Source of the DNA: an uncultured Saprospiraceae bacterium
GTDB taxonomy: Bacteria > Bacteroidota > Bacteroidia > Chitinophagales > Saprospiraceae
Assembly: GCA_937139495.1 (NCBI GenBank)
Contig: CAKZQC010000031.1
Span: forward strand, 22,357 to 86,356
Length of the DNA stretch: 64,000 nt
Direction of reading: 5' to 3'
The stretch's first letter is position 1, and the number at the start of each line of letters is the position of its first letter. Shown one piece after another: positions 1 to 9,229 of the stretch. Made by a program: the position numbers and the translations under genes. Below the pieces are notes generated by a model that ran no database searches, was not told where the DNA came from, and saw nothing but the letters and a program-made list of their open reading frames with translations.

Positions 1-3000
1 TACAGATAGTTTGCCTTCAATGACTTCGTGGGTATTGTTATGCAACTGTACCGCTACTTGTACTTCATCATCTTGTGTTAGTAGAGTAGGCAATGCAGCC
101 AACATTTCGAAGGGAACTTGTGTGGTGTACGACTGTTGAGCAGCAGCCAATTCTCCTTGTTGACCAATTCCATTGACCGTTATTTGATAAGTCGTAACTC
201 CATCAGCGTTATAGTACTGAATAGGCTTCGTATTTTTGCCAGTAGCATCTGTCCGAATGCTAGCATTCCAATAGAGTGTGGTGCGATTGTCAGTATTGTA
301 GTGCTCTTTCTCTATCTCTGTTTGGTATTTTGGAGCATAAAAACGTTTTTGAGCACTGTATTTTTCTAAATTAAACCTTTTGCTATTGCTAGCAATTACA
401 AAACGATTGATAAATGCCGTTGTTTCCTTTGCTTTATAGGTAATATCTGTGGTGTATCCAGTAGGAGTAGGACGAGCCATCTCATGGGTAGAGTAGAGGT
501 CGTAGAGTTCCTTTCCTGATTCTTTGGTCGAATAGGATTTGGTAGGAACTTGGACTAATTCAATAATCGTATCCATGGGAGGAGCTGCCGATTCGGATGC
601 AATAGCGGTTGCTGCATCGGCAAACTCTGTTTGGGGGAGTGCTGCTACGTCAATGTCAACAGCTGCTCCAAAGTCCCCAACTACTCGTGCTCCATCAATA
701 TAAGTCTCGTTACTAGTATGCCTTGAGCCACTGGAACCTAAAGACTCGTCTCTATATGGTTGTATTACATCATATGTAGGACTAGGTGCACTATTGACAT
801 ATCCGAAACGTCGAATCTCCTCTGCGGTAAGAGTGCGCAGAATATGTCTAGGAGCTATTGTATAAGTGTTATTTTTACCTACTTGTTTATTGCTACTATA
901 GTGAGCACTAGTATCTATACGAGTCAATGAATAATTGTACCTAGTGACAGAAGGTAAGCTATCGTACTGTTGCATTAAAGTACTAGAGATTTGTTTTTTC
1001 CAAGACTCACTTTTCTTCAGAATGCCATCAAGGTTGGTCGTTACTATTTTGGTATAAACATTTTGACTAGGATACAATATAAAACGATATATATCTGCAT
1101 TTTTTTGTTGACTAGGAATGATAAAGGCGTATGCACCATAGGGCATATTATCAAAAATAAAACGACCTTGCATATCAGTATAAGTCGAATCTACAAACTG
1201 CTGCCTATTGGCATTCCATAAGTAAACCCTGCAAAGTTTAGGCGTGTTTGTTTTGTCAATATGTTCTAGTTTTCCCGAAACTTCTCTAAAGTCACCAATC
1301 GGGAAAAAAATACTAGTACTAGTAGTGGAATCGGTACTATTATAATTAGCGATCAATTTACTCACATCGTAACCCTTGTATTGAGTATTCAGAAAAATAG
1401 GAAATTGCAGCCCTGCGGCATTAAAAATAAAACGACCTTGGGCATCGGTTTCTACTATTTTAACGGAACAGCTATCGTCATAACAAGGCTCATTTTGGCT
1501 GATATATATTTTTTGCTTTCGCAATGCAAAACCATCATGCTGCATAATGCCTTTGACGTACTTTAGCTTTCGAGCAGGCATCGTATCTACCAATTGGAAT
1601 ACTTGTTCCCATTCATAACGTCTCCAGCCGTGGGTTAGGAGGACATAATCGAGTGCGGTATCTGCTTTGATTTCCGAATCATCAAAATAAAAATTAGGTT
1701 CATAGACTTCGCCTTTTAGATCGCTCGACAGCAGCAAACAAGACAACAAATTATCTTGTTTGTCATCGGCAAAGGTTAGGTTTTTGTCGTCCACGACTGC
1801 CATACTAAAATCTCCACGAACGCCCTTACCCGTTTCGTCCGTCACTTTCAGATCTACTTTGACCAATTCTCTAGGCAAATAAACGGCTTTGTCCGTCTTG
1901 ATTTCAGTCTTAATTTTGCGATGCTTATTCACAAAAATCAATCGCTCTGCTTTAGGATTTTGACTTTCGTCAAATACCGTAAGTTGTACAATACCTACAG
2001 GCAGCTTAGAAGTCGCCAACCGAATGTTTTGTAGTTGATTTTGGGCGGATATTTTTTGTTCTAACAATATGGTACCCTGTTGCTGAATGAGCAGCGTCAA
2101 CGGCTTTTTTTCTGGATTGTAAACATCCAATTGAAGGCTTTTTTTATCATTGTTTTGCACAAAAATACCAACTGATTTTTGGTTTGCCTTCGGCAAGGTA
2201 TAAGTTGCTTTTATATTGGTTGGTTCTAGTACTTTGATATGATATTGCTGCTCGGCAGCAGGCGTAAAAACAAAAGCACCCATACCTTGATGGTAGGTAC
2301 TGAATTGCTGTAGTTGTTTTCCCTTTTGATCAACCAAAATAGCCGTCACATCGGCAGGCTTACCAAATTCATTGAGTACTTTTATAGCAACTCGATTGGG
2401 GTAGCCAGCGACTAGATTGCCCCCTTCGGGCAATAGCTGTACATCAAGATTGCCCAACACAATAGGGGCAGAACGGCTAATAGATTCTGTTTCTCCTTGA
2501 TGCTTGATGATAACATTGAGCAGGTTATCGTTGGAGGTGAGCCCTTCGGGCAAGGTATAGGAAAGCATCGCTTCGCCCTGTGCATCAGTATAAGTCTTGT
2601 GGGTGGCTACAACTTGTCCGTCAAGCTGTACCCGATAGATAATGGGCTGATAAGCAAGCGGTTGGTTTTGTTTGTTGCGAGCCTCAAATTTGGCGGCTAC
2701 AAGACTGCCACTACCATAAGCTTCTTGTTCAAAATCTAGCTTCATCAACACGGCAGGGAGTTCCACTTTTTGGAGTGTCAGTTGCTTTTCAAAGTAATGA
2801 CTTTCGTCAAAATTTTTCATCCAGTCGGTATAGACCCGCAGCGTATAAATACCACCCACGGCATGTGTCGGCAGCTTAAATCCATTGTGGGCAGTTCCTG
2901 CATTATTGAACAACAGCAATTTTTGGAGAACCTCACCTTTGGGAGTGAGTAGCTCAGCATATACCTTGTCACTAATTAAGCTCGGAGTGTTTTTAGCGGT

Positions 3001-3201
3001 GGTTATCCAGACTTTGAACCAAATCATTTCGCCACCTTGGTAGAGGGTGCGATCGGTTTCCGCATAGATTTTCTCTTGCGTATAAATCTGCTGATAAGCA
3101 TCAAATTTTTGGGTAAGGGGAGTTGGGCTTTGAGCCAACAGAACGGCATTTGCCGAAAGGCAAAAAAAGACTACGAGCGTAGTCCAATAGAATGATTTCA
3201 T
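1..3201 (-). CDS. MG2/alpha-2-macroglobulin-like exported protein (C-terminus cut by window edge)
   Basis: The reading frame is open from an ATG at 3199-3201 to the first base of the window, so about 1067 residues are present and the C-terminus is missing. The N-terminus (MKSFYWTTLVVFF...AVLLAQ) is a signal peptide. It is followed by an MG2-like segment (EKIYAETDRTLYQGGEMIWFKVW) and many beta-sandwich stretches (for example KTDKAVYLPRELVKVDLKV). Near the present end lies the macroglobulin-like segment TTLYWNASIRTDATGK, then VTTYQITVNGIG. A stretch around SSGSRHTSNETYIDGARV resembles the TonB-plug-like peptide common in Bacteroidota members of this family. The protein is probably attached to the cell envelope. 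Its substrate is unknown. It is co-directional with the radical SAM gene, 128 bases downstream of it. No frameshift was noticed. Confidence 0.75.
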   Translation of the reverse strand, partial: MKSFYWTTLVVFFCLSANAVLLAQSPTPLTQKFDAYQQIYTQEKIYAETDRTLYQGGEMIWFKVWITTAKNTPSLISDKVYAELLTPKGEVLQKLLLFNNAGTAHNGFKLPTHAVGGIYTLRVYTDWMKNFDESHYFEKQLTLQKVELPAVLMKLDFEQEAYGSGSLVAAKFEARNKQNQPLAYQPIIYRVQLDGQVVATHKTYTDAQGEAMLSYTLPEGLTSNDNLLNVIIKHQGETESISRSAPIVLGNLDVQLLPEGGNLVAGYPNRVAIKVLNEFGKPADVTAILVDQKGKQLQQFSTYHQGMGAFVFTPAAEQQYHIKVLEPTNIKATYTLPKANQKSVGIFVQNNDKKSLQLDVYNPEKKPLTLLIQQQGTILLEQKISAQNQLQNIRLATSKLPVGIVQLTVFDESQNPKAERLIFVNKHRKIKTEIKTDKAVYLPRELVKVDLKVTDETGKGVRGDFSMAVVDDKNLTFADDKQDNLLSCLLLSSDLKGEVYEPNFYFDDSEIKADTALDYVLLTHGWRRYEWEQVFQLVDTMPARKLKYVKGIMQHDGFALRKQKIYISQNEPCYDDSCSVKIVETDAQGRFIFNAAGLQFPIFLNTQYKGYDVSKLIANYNSTDSTTSTSIFFPIGDFREVSGKLEHIDKTNTPKLCRVYLWNANRQQFVDSTYTDMQGRFIFDNMPYGAYAFIIPSQQKNADIYRFILYPSQNVYTKIVTTNLDGILKKSESWKKQISSTLMQQYDSLPSVTRYNYSLTRIDTSAHYSSNKQVGKNNTYTIAPRHILRTLTAEEIRRFGYVNSAPSPTYDVIQPYRDESLGSSGSRHTSNETYIDGARVVGDFGAAVDIDVAALPQTEFADAATAIASESAAPPMDTIIELVQVPTKSYSTKESGKELYDLYSTHEMARPTPTGYTTDITYKAKETTAFINRFVIASNSKRFNLEKYSAQKRFYAPKYQTEIEKEHYNTDNRTTLYWNASIRTDATGKNTKPIQYYNADGVTTYQITVNGIGQQGELAAAQQSYTTQVPFEMLAALPTLLTQDDEVQVAVQLHNNTHEVIEGKLSV

Positions 3202-3328
3202 AGCGAATGGGGTTTTTCTGAATAATGTCTAATAAGCAGAAGGGGAACGCTACAGAAAGTTAGTGTCTATAATAATAGCCAAAGAGCGGCAAATAGTTCC
3301 AAATTGCTAATTTTTTGTGAATAAAAAG

Positions 3329-4483
3329 TTAATGCCACACCTTGCAGCCTTCGGTGCAATTGGTGCAAATGTCGATTTGGTCTCTACCTTGGAGCAGTCG
3401 CTTACGGAAATTTTGGTAGCCCTTGCCGTGCCAAACTTCGGCAAAGGATTCGTGCTTTAGGCTTCCTAGTTTGTAGGTAGCATCTTTGTCGAAACAGCAA
3501 GGGACGACCCAGCCGTCCCAAGTAATGACGCAAGAGTGCCACAGCTTCCAACAATGGTTCAGCAGCTCATTTTTGATGACGTAAGTGCCGTCTGCTTGTT
3601 TGGCGTAGCGGGCGTATTGGTCGAGGGTCGGAATCAGTGGATTGCCATTGGCATAATCATAGATTTGAGCCGTTTTGAGTTTCACTTCGTCCACGCCAAT
3701 TTCGTGTGCCAGTCGATAGACATCGTCGATTTGGTGTTCGTTGGGCTTGACCACCAAAAACTGAAAAATAATATGAGGTGTTTTAGATTTTAGCTTCTTT
3801 TTCCACGCGACTACATTTCTAGCACCTTCGAGCACTTTTTCGAGTTTGCCTTCTTTACGGTAAGCTTCATAGACCTCTTGTGTCGTTCCATCTACGGATA
3901 TAATCAAGCGGTCGAGACCCGATTCGATGGTTGCCTTGGCGTTTTTGTCGTTCAGAAAGTGGGCATTGGTGGAAGTTGCGGTATAAATGCCTTGTTCGTT
4001 GGCATATTTGACCATTTCCAAAAACTTGGGGTTGATATAGGGTTCGCCCTGAAAGTAGAAGGTCAAGTAAAAAAGCTGGTCGCCCAACTCGGTGATTATT
4101 TTCCTAAAAAAGTCAGCTTTCAAATTGCCTGTATCTCTCGTAAAAGCTCGCAAACCGCTCGGACATTCTGGACAACGGAGATTGCAGGCAGTAGTCGGCT
4201 CGACCGAAATAGAAAAAGGCAAGCCCCATTGTACGGGTTTGCCTCGCCACTTGGTCCAATAAAAAGAACTATATACTTTGGCGGCGTTCCAGAGTCGTTT
4301 GAGCGTCATTTTGGAAGCAAAATTAAGGCTGTCTTGCCAGTAGATTCGCTTGTTTTGTAGCTTGGGTTTGCTTATCGCAATGCTTTTATTTCCAGCGTTT
4401 TCATTTCCAGCGTTTTGATTTTCGACACTCTTATTTTCGACACTCTTATTTTTAGCGGTCTTATTTTTTGCGTTCTGTGACAT
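3329..4483 (-). CDS. Radical SAM protein with C-terminal SPASM domain
   Basis: The 384-residue protein carries the radical SAM cluster motif CxxxCxxC at about residues 98-105 (ACNLRCPECP), which binds the [4Fe-4S] cluster that cleaves S-adenosylmethionine. The C-terminus has the cysteine pattern of a SPASM auxiliary-cluster domain (CWKLWHSC, VVPCCFDKD, CTNCTEGC). The first ~40 residues are low-complexity, built from five-residue repeats such as NKSVE and NAGNE. The gene overlaps the 3' end of the polyprenyl synthase gene by 23 bases, implying translational coupling. Substrates of SPASM enzymes include peptides and glycan or lipid precursors; nothing here identifies which, although coupling to an isoprenoid gene suggests a quinone or lipid pathway. 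Confidence 0.85.
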   Translation of the reverse strand: MSQNAKNKTAKNKSVENKSVENQNAGNENAGNKSIAISKPKLQNKRIYWQDSLNFASKMTLKRLWNAAKVYSSFYWTKWRGKPVQWGLPFSISVEPTTACNLRCPECPSGLRAFTRDTGNLKADFFRKIITELGDQLFYLTFYFQGEPYINPKFLEMVKYANEQGIYTATSTNAHFLNDKNAKATIESGLDRLIISVDGTTQEVYEAYRKEGKLEKVLEGARNVVAWKKKLKSKTPHIIFQFLVVKPNEHQIDDVYRLAHEIGVDEVKLKTAQIYDYANGNPLIPTLDQYARYAKQADGTYVIKNELLNHCWKLWHSCVITWDGWVVPCCFDKDATYKLGSLKHESFAEVWHGKGYQNFRKRLLQGRDQIDICTNCTEGCKVWH

Positions 4484-5438
4484 AGTTGACCAAGTCTTCT
4501 AGTGACTCTCTAGCAGGAGAGAGCGGAAAGGTTTTGAGTATCTCAAAAGCTTCTGCACGATATTGATACATCATATTGCGAGCATATTCTATACCGGGGC
4601 TATTGAGAACGAAGTCTGTTACTTCTTTTATTTTTTGAGGATTGGTATTTTGTCGTTTGATGATATTGATAATATAATCACGCTGTTTGGGGTCGGTATG
4701 GTGGAGGGCATGAATGAGCGGCAGCGTCATTTTTTTCTCCTGAATATCGTTGCCTTGTGGTTTGCCTGCATCGCCATCACCAAAATCAAAAAGATCATCT
4801 CGAATTTGGAAGGCAATGCCGATTTTTTCGCCAAAATCATGCAGTTTTTGTATCAATTCCTTGTCGTTGGTGGTAGAGGCGGCACCTGCGGCACAAGCTG
4901 CAGCAATCAAGGAAGCCGTTTTTTTGCGAATAATCGTAAAATAGACTTCTTCTTGAATATCTAGTCGTCTTGCTTTTTCTATTTGTAGCAATTCGCCTTC
5001 GCTCATTTCACGCACAGCGGTAGAAGTAATTTGCAACAAATGCACCGCATCGTTTTCGAGCGACAACAAAAGCCCCTTGGAAAGCAAATAATCACCCACT
5101 AAAACCGCTATTTTATTGCCCCATAGGGCATTGAGCGAAAAGAAACCACGGCGCTGCATGGAGTCATCGACTACGTCGTCGTGGGTGAGTGTGGCGGTGT
5201 GCAATAGCTCCACCAACGATGCCGCATTGTACGTCATGTCATTGATTTCGCCACAGAGTTTGGCACTCAAAAAAATAAACATTGGGCGCATCTGTTTGCC
5301 CTTGCGTTTGACAATAAAATTAGTTACCTTATCGAGCAAGGGAACTTCACTCTTCATGGCTTCCTTAAAACGATAATGAAATTCCTTAATTTCGTCATTG
5401 ATAGGTGCCTGAATACTAGATAATGTTTTTGTGAGCAT
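4461..5438 (-). CDS. Trans-polyprenyl diphosphate synthase
   Basis: This all-alpha isoprenyl chain-elongating enzyme makes the long polyprenyl diphosphate used for menaquinone side chains. The first aspartate-rich motif is THDDVVDDSMQRRG and the second is QIRDDLFDFGDG; both bind the Mg-diphosphate substrates. The track-length frame could start at 5468, but the ATG at 5438 (MLTKTLSSIQAPINDEI) gives the usual N-terminus for Bacteroidota octaprenyl synthases, about 325 residues, so I prefer it. The radical SAM gene starts inside its last codons. The chain length of the product cannot be read from the sequence by eye. Confidence 0.88.
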   Translation of the reverse strand: MLTKTLSSIQAPINDEIKEFHYRFKEAMKSEVPLLDKVTNFIVKRKGKQMRPMFIFLSAKLCGEINDMTYNAASLVELLHTATLTHDDVVDDSMQRRGFFSLNALWGNKIAVLVGDYLLSKGLLLSLENDAVHLLQITSTAVREMSEGELLQIEKARRLDIQEEVYFTIIRKKTASLIAAACAAGAASTTNDKELIQKLHDFGEKIGIAFQIRDDLFDFGDGDAGKPQGNDIQEKKMTLPLIHALHHTDPKQRDYIINIIKRQNTNPQKIKEVTDFVLNSPGIEYARNMMYQYRAEAFEILKTFPLSPARESLEDLVNYVTERKK

Positions 5439-5598
5439 AATACCGAAAACTTGAAGGGAATAATACAAATAGAGGTCAAAACAGCGAATAAGTTAATTAC
5501 TTTCTGTACTCGTTCTAACACCTAAAACAAAAGATTAGTTACGAAATTAAGCAATAAAAAACAAATTTTCATTTTTTTCTGAAAATATAAAAAGATAT

Positions 5599-6462
5599 AT
5601 GTCAACTATAAAAAATGTCGTGTTGCAAGGTAGTAATAATCGCCCGTTTTTGGTCGATGCCTATGCTCCAGAAGAACAAGAGAATATACCTGTGGTTGTA
5701 TTTTGTCATGGGTTCAAAGGGTTCAAAGATTGGGGACACTGGGACGAGATTGCACAAGCGTTTGTCGCAGCAGGTTTTTGCTTTGTCAAATTCAATTTTT
5801 CGCACAACGGTACTACGATTGACCAGCCACTAGATTTTGCCGACTTGGAGGCATTTGGGCAAAATAATTACAGCAAGGAACTAGCGGATACGGCTACCGT
5901 ATTGGACTGGATTGCGACAAGCAAGATACTAGCGAACTGGTCAATAGACCGCAATAATATCAGTATAATTGGGCATAGCCGAGGAGGACCAATTGCCTTG
6001 ATAACGGCACTAGAACAGTCTGCTGTCCAGCAAGTTGTGACGTGGGCAGGTGTCAATGAGCTAGATTATGCTTGGCAAAAAGAGGGTTTTGATAGAGCGG
6101 CATGGAAAAAGGAGGGCGTGTACTATATTCGCAATGGCAGAACCAAGCAAGAGATGCCACAGTATTACCAGTTGTACGAAGATTATATGGTCAATAGTAG
6201 TCGTTTTTCGATACAGCAAGTACTATCCAAATTGATTAAGCCCTATTTGATATTGCATGGCGATGCTGACCCTGCTGTTTCGGTGGCTGCTGCCCAATAC
6301 TTGAAATCAAATTGTGCTGCTGCAATACTTGAAGTATTGGCAAATGCAGACCACGTTTTTGGAGGTAAACACCCTTACGAATCGACCAAGTTACCAGCCG
6401 ATAGCAAAGCCTTGGTTGACAAAACAATTGACTTCTTGAAAACAAGTTCAAAAAACACTTAA
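5599..6462 (+). CDS. Alpha/beta-hydrolase family protein
   Basis: This 287-residue protein has the alpha/beta-hydrolase signature: an oxyanion region VVFCHGFKGFKDWGHW near residue 35, the nucleophile elbow GHSRGG near residue 125, an acid in LHGDADPAVSV, and the catalytic His in NADHVFGGKHPYE. It lacks a signal peptide, so it is probably a cytoplasmic serine hydrolase or esterase acting on small or acyl substrates. It stands alone, divergent from the polyprenyl synthase gene, with 216 bases before mreB. The substrate is unknown. Confidence 0.8.
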   Translation: MSTIKNVVLQGSNNRPFLVDAYAPEEQENIPVVVFCHGFKGFKDWGHWDEIAQAFVAAGFCFVKFNFSHNGTTIDQPLDFADLEAFGQNNYSKELADTATVLDWIATSKILANWSIDRNNISIIGHSRGGPIALITALEQSAVQQVVTWAGVNELDYAWQKEGFDRAAWKKEGVYYIRNGRTKQEMPQYYQLYEDYMVNSSRFSIQQVLSKLIKPYLILHGDADPAVSVAAAQYLKSNCAAAILEVLANADHVFGGKHPYESTKLPADSKALVDKTIDFLKTSSKNT

Positions 6463-6678
6463 ATTAGAAAGTTATTTTTCTAGTATTTCAAATATAAAGC
6501 CTTAACTTTGGAAATATTCCAAAAGGTATAGAAACAAGTAGTTACAGATAGCTAAAAAGTGAGCAAAATGTTTGTGATTGAGGCTATAATAGAAAACAAA
6601 TTGGTTGGAGTACATGTATTTGGGATAACTTAGCGAAATAACCATTTTTTAGGATATATAAAAATACAATTTAATAGA

Positions 6679-7713
6679 ATGAAAAACTTCTTTAAATTTT
6701 TTACACAAGAGGTAGCGATTGATTTGGGTACCGCCAATACGCTAATCATCTGTGATGATCAAGTAATAGTAGATGAACCGTCGATAGTAGCTGTCAAGCG
6801 CGACACCAACGAGGTGATTGCGGTTGGTATCAAGGCGATGATGATGCACGAGAAGACCCACCAAATGATTAAGACAATTCGTCCGCTCAAAGATGGTGTT
6901 ATTGCCGATTTTGAAGCAGCCGAACGTATGATACAAGGTATGATAGACATGATTCCTGACCGCAGGAAATTGTTTAGAAATATGTGTATGGTGATTTGTA
7001 TTCCATCAGGTATTACAGAAGTAGAAAAAAGAGCAGTTTTTGATTCAGCAGAACATGTTGGTTCTCGCGAGACGTATCTTATCCATGAACCAATGGCAGC
7101 TGCCTTGGGTATCGGACTAGATGTAACCGAACCAATCGGAAACATGATTATCGATATAGGAGGAGGAACGACCGAGATTGCTGTTATTGCGTTGGCAGGT
7201 ATCGTTTGTGACCAATCTATTCGTACGGCAGGCGATGAGTTTACGCTCGATATTATGAACTATATGCGTCGTCAGCACAACTTGTTGATTGGTGAGCGTA
7301 CTTCAGAGCAAATAAAAATTCATGTTGGTGCCGCTATGCGTGAGTTGGAACACCCACCAGAAGATTACGCTGTCAATGGACGTGATTTGATGACGGGTAT
7401 TCCCAAACAAATTATGGTTTCCTCTTCGGAAATTAGCGACAGCCTCGACAAATCTATTTCCAAAATAGAAGATGCGATTCTGAAAGCCCTAGAAAATACA
7501 CCACCAGAGTTGGCTGCCGATATTTACCAAACAGGTTTGTACTTAACTGGTGGCGGAGCATTGTTGAGAGGATTGGATAAGCGAATAGCTGCCAAAACGA
7601 AACTTCCTGTACACATTGCAGAAGATCCACTAAGAGCCGTAGTAAGAGGTACAGGTATTGCGCTCAAAAACAGACAAAAATATTCGTTCTTGATTACCGC
7701 CAAAAACTTTTAA
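6679..7713 (+). CDS. mreB: Rod shape-determining protein MreB (actin homologue)
   Basis: The 344-residue protein shows the actin-fold nucleotide-binding motifs of MreB: phosphate-1 VAIDLGTANTLI, connect/phosphate-2 IIDIGGGTTEIAVI, and the adenosine motif TGGGALLRGLDK. The length is typical. MreB forms membrane-associated filaments that organise lateral cell-wall synthesis. It heads the cluster mreB-mreC-mreD-mrdA-rodA, the standard elongasome order, but a strong hairpin terminator separates it from mreC, so MreB is probably made at a different level from the rest. Confidence 0.97.
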   Translation: MKNFFKFFTQEVAIDLGTANTLIICDDQVIVDEPSIVAVKRDTNEVIAVGIKAMMMHEKTHQMIKTIRPLKDGVIADFEAAERMIQGMIDMIPDRRKLFRNMCMVICIPSGITEVEKRAVFDSAEHVGSRETYLIHEPMAAALGIGLDVTEPIGNMIIDIGGGTTEIAVIALAGIVCDQSIRTAGDEFTLDIMNYMRRQHNLLIGERTSEQIKIHVGAAMRELEHPPEDYAVNGRDLMTGIPKQIMVSSSEISDSLDKSISKIEDAILKALENTPPELAADIYQTGLYLTGGGALLRGLDKRIAAKTKLPVHIAEDPLRAVVRGTGIALKNRQKYSFLITAKNF

Positions 7714-7760
7714 TCTATCTAGTTTAGATATTAGCGGGTATTACGAATAATAATTAATGT

Positions 7761-7804
7761 TGCCGAGCCTACTCCCACAAAAAGTAGGCTCGGCAATTTT
7801 ATTT
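7761..7804 (+). terminator. Rho-independent terminator after mreB
   Basis: A perfect 13-base stem (tgccgagcctact at 7761-7773 with its complement at 7783-7795) is followed by a T-rich run. It lies 47 bases past the mreB stop, between mreB and mreC. Confidence 0.85.
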
Positions 7805-7888
7805 TTAGAAAACTTGTATTAATTTTTCCTTCCTTCATAGTATTCCATTTTAGATATGCTCTTAGATGGAGTGGCTCATTACTTTTTC

Positions 7889-8728
7889 ATGCAGCGTATA
7901 TTTTTATTTCTATTAAAATACAATGGCGTATTTGTGTTTATTTTACTACAAATAATCTCGCTGTCGTATTATTTTACTCGCAACCAAACGGACAACAAAA
8001 TGACTTTTGTTAGCTCCGCCAATGGACTAATTGGAGGGTTGTATGAGTCCACCAATAGAGTATCGAGATACTGGAACCTATCGGCAGTCAACGACAGTTT
8101 GGCAAGAGAAAATGCGAACCTCAAAATGCAGTTGCCAAGTTCCAAGTTTTCGTCGTTGGTCAACCCTATCACGGTCGAGGATACGACTCTACAGCAGAAG
8201 TACGAATACCTCGAAGCCAAAGTGATTAATAATACAATACATCGCCCGCACAATTATATTACCATCAATAGAGGTAGCCAACAAGGAGTCCGTAACAACG
8301 CCGCTGTTATCAATGCGCAAGGCAATGGCATAGTAGGGGTTGTACACCGAGTTGGTCGAAATTATTCTATCGTCATGTCAGTGCTCAATATTGATATACG
8401 AGTGAGTTCCAAAATAGTGCGCAATAATTATTTTGGCTCACTGCTATGGGACGGACATAATTCTGCTAGAGTAGAACTGCAATCTATCCCCAAACATGCT
8501 GATATTGTTGTCGGTGATACCGTAGTCACGAGTGGCTATTCGACGGTATTTCCAGAGGGTATTTTGATTGGTACCGTCGATTCGTTTTATGTCCCTTCGG
8601 GACTTAATTTCTATAACATAGAAGTAGATCTAATCAATGACCTCAATGCTGTGCGATATGTATATGTAATCAACGATTTGCTCAAAGAAGAAAAAATAAA
8701 ATTAGAAGAGGAGGTGGCAAATGAATAG
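7889..8728 (+). CDS. mreC: Rod shape-determining protein MreC
   Basis: MreC is a membrane-anchored periplasmic scaffold linking MreB to the elongation PBP. The protein has one N-terminal transmembrane helix (VFVFILLQIISLSYYF), a coiled-coil stretch with VNDSLARENANLKMQL, and the MreC beta-barrel region with GSQQGVRNNAAVIN, GIVGVVHRVG and VTSGYSTVFPEGILIG. A start at 7856 is possible, but the ATG at 7889 (MQRIFLFLLKYNG) matches the usual Bacteroidota N-terminus. The stop overlaps the mreD start by 8 bases. Confidence 0.93.
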   Translation: MQRIFLFLLKYNGVFVFILLQIISLSYYFTRNQTDNKMTFVSSANGLIGGLYESTNRVSRYWNLSAVNDSLARENANLKMQLPSSKFSSLVNPITVEDTTLQQKYEYLEAKVINNTIHRPHNYITINRGSQQGVRNNAAVINAQGNGIVGVVHRVGRNYSIVMSVLNIDIRVSSKIVRNNYFGSLLWDGHNSARVELQSIPKHADIVVGDTVVTSGYSTVFPEGILIGTVDSFYVPSGLNFYNIEVDLINDLNAVRYVYVINDLLKEEKIKLEEEVANE

Positions 8729-9224
8729 TAGTTTAATTAGATCGAATATCATACGATTTATCGTATTTGTACTTATACAAGGCGTTGTCCTCAAGGGGGT
8801 GAATATTCCCAATATAGATATACTACTTTATCCACTCTTTGTACTGATGTTGCCCTTAGGTATGGCAGACGGCTTATTGTTATTGGCTTGTTTTGCCATA
8901 GGAATGAGTGTAGATGCTTTTTATGGTACGATGGGGCTGCATGCTTCTGGTGCGTTGTTTATGGGCGGCATTCGGAAGTTTGTTTTGGCGTTCTTGGAAC
9001 CTAGAGGCGGCTATGACGCAGGCAAGGCGCTGACGAAAGCGAATTTTGGCGTTGCATGGTTCATTAAGTACGCTGGTATCCTGCTATTTTTGCATACCTT
9101 TTGGGTTTCTTTATTAGAATATTTGCAATTTTCTTGGCTGTTAGGTGTTAGGATAATAGTGGTCTTTGCCATATCCCTTTTGCTAGCAGTAGTCTATCAA
9201 TTTATTTTCAATCCTAAGGAATAA
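8721..9224 (+). CDS. mreD: Rod shape-determining membrane protein MreD
   Basis: This very hydrophobic 167-residue protein has about five transmembrane segments, as MreD does. It overlaps mreC by 8 bases and ends 5 bases before mrdA, so position as much as sequence supports the call. MreD binds MreC and is required for elongasome assembly in other rods. Confidence 0.88.
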   Translation: MNSSLIRSNIIRFIVFVLIQGVVLKGVNIPNIDILLYPLFVLMLPLGMADGLLLLACFAIGMSVDAFYGTMGLHASGALFMGGIRKFVLAFLEPRGGYDAGKALTKANFGVAWFIKYAGILLFLHTFWVSLLEYLQFSWLLGVRIIVVFAISLLLAVVYQFIFNPKE

Positions 9225-9229
9225 TCTAG

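Noticed and set aside
118..2952. Several plus-strand ORFs of 60-83 codons
   Set aside because: They are antisense shadows of the long minus-strand macroglobulin-like gene, whose frame is open throughout and makes good protein sequence.
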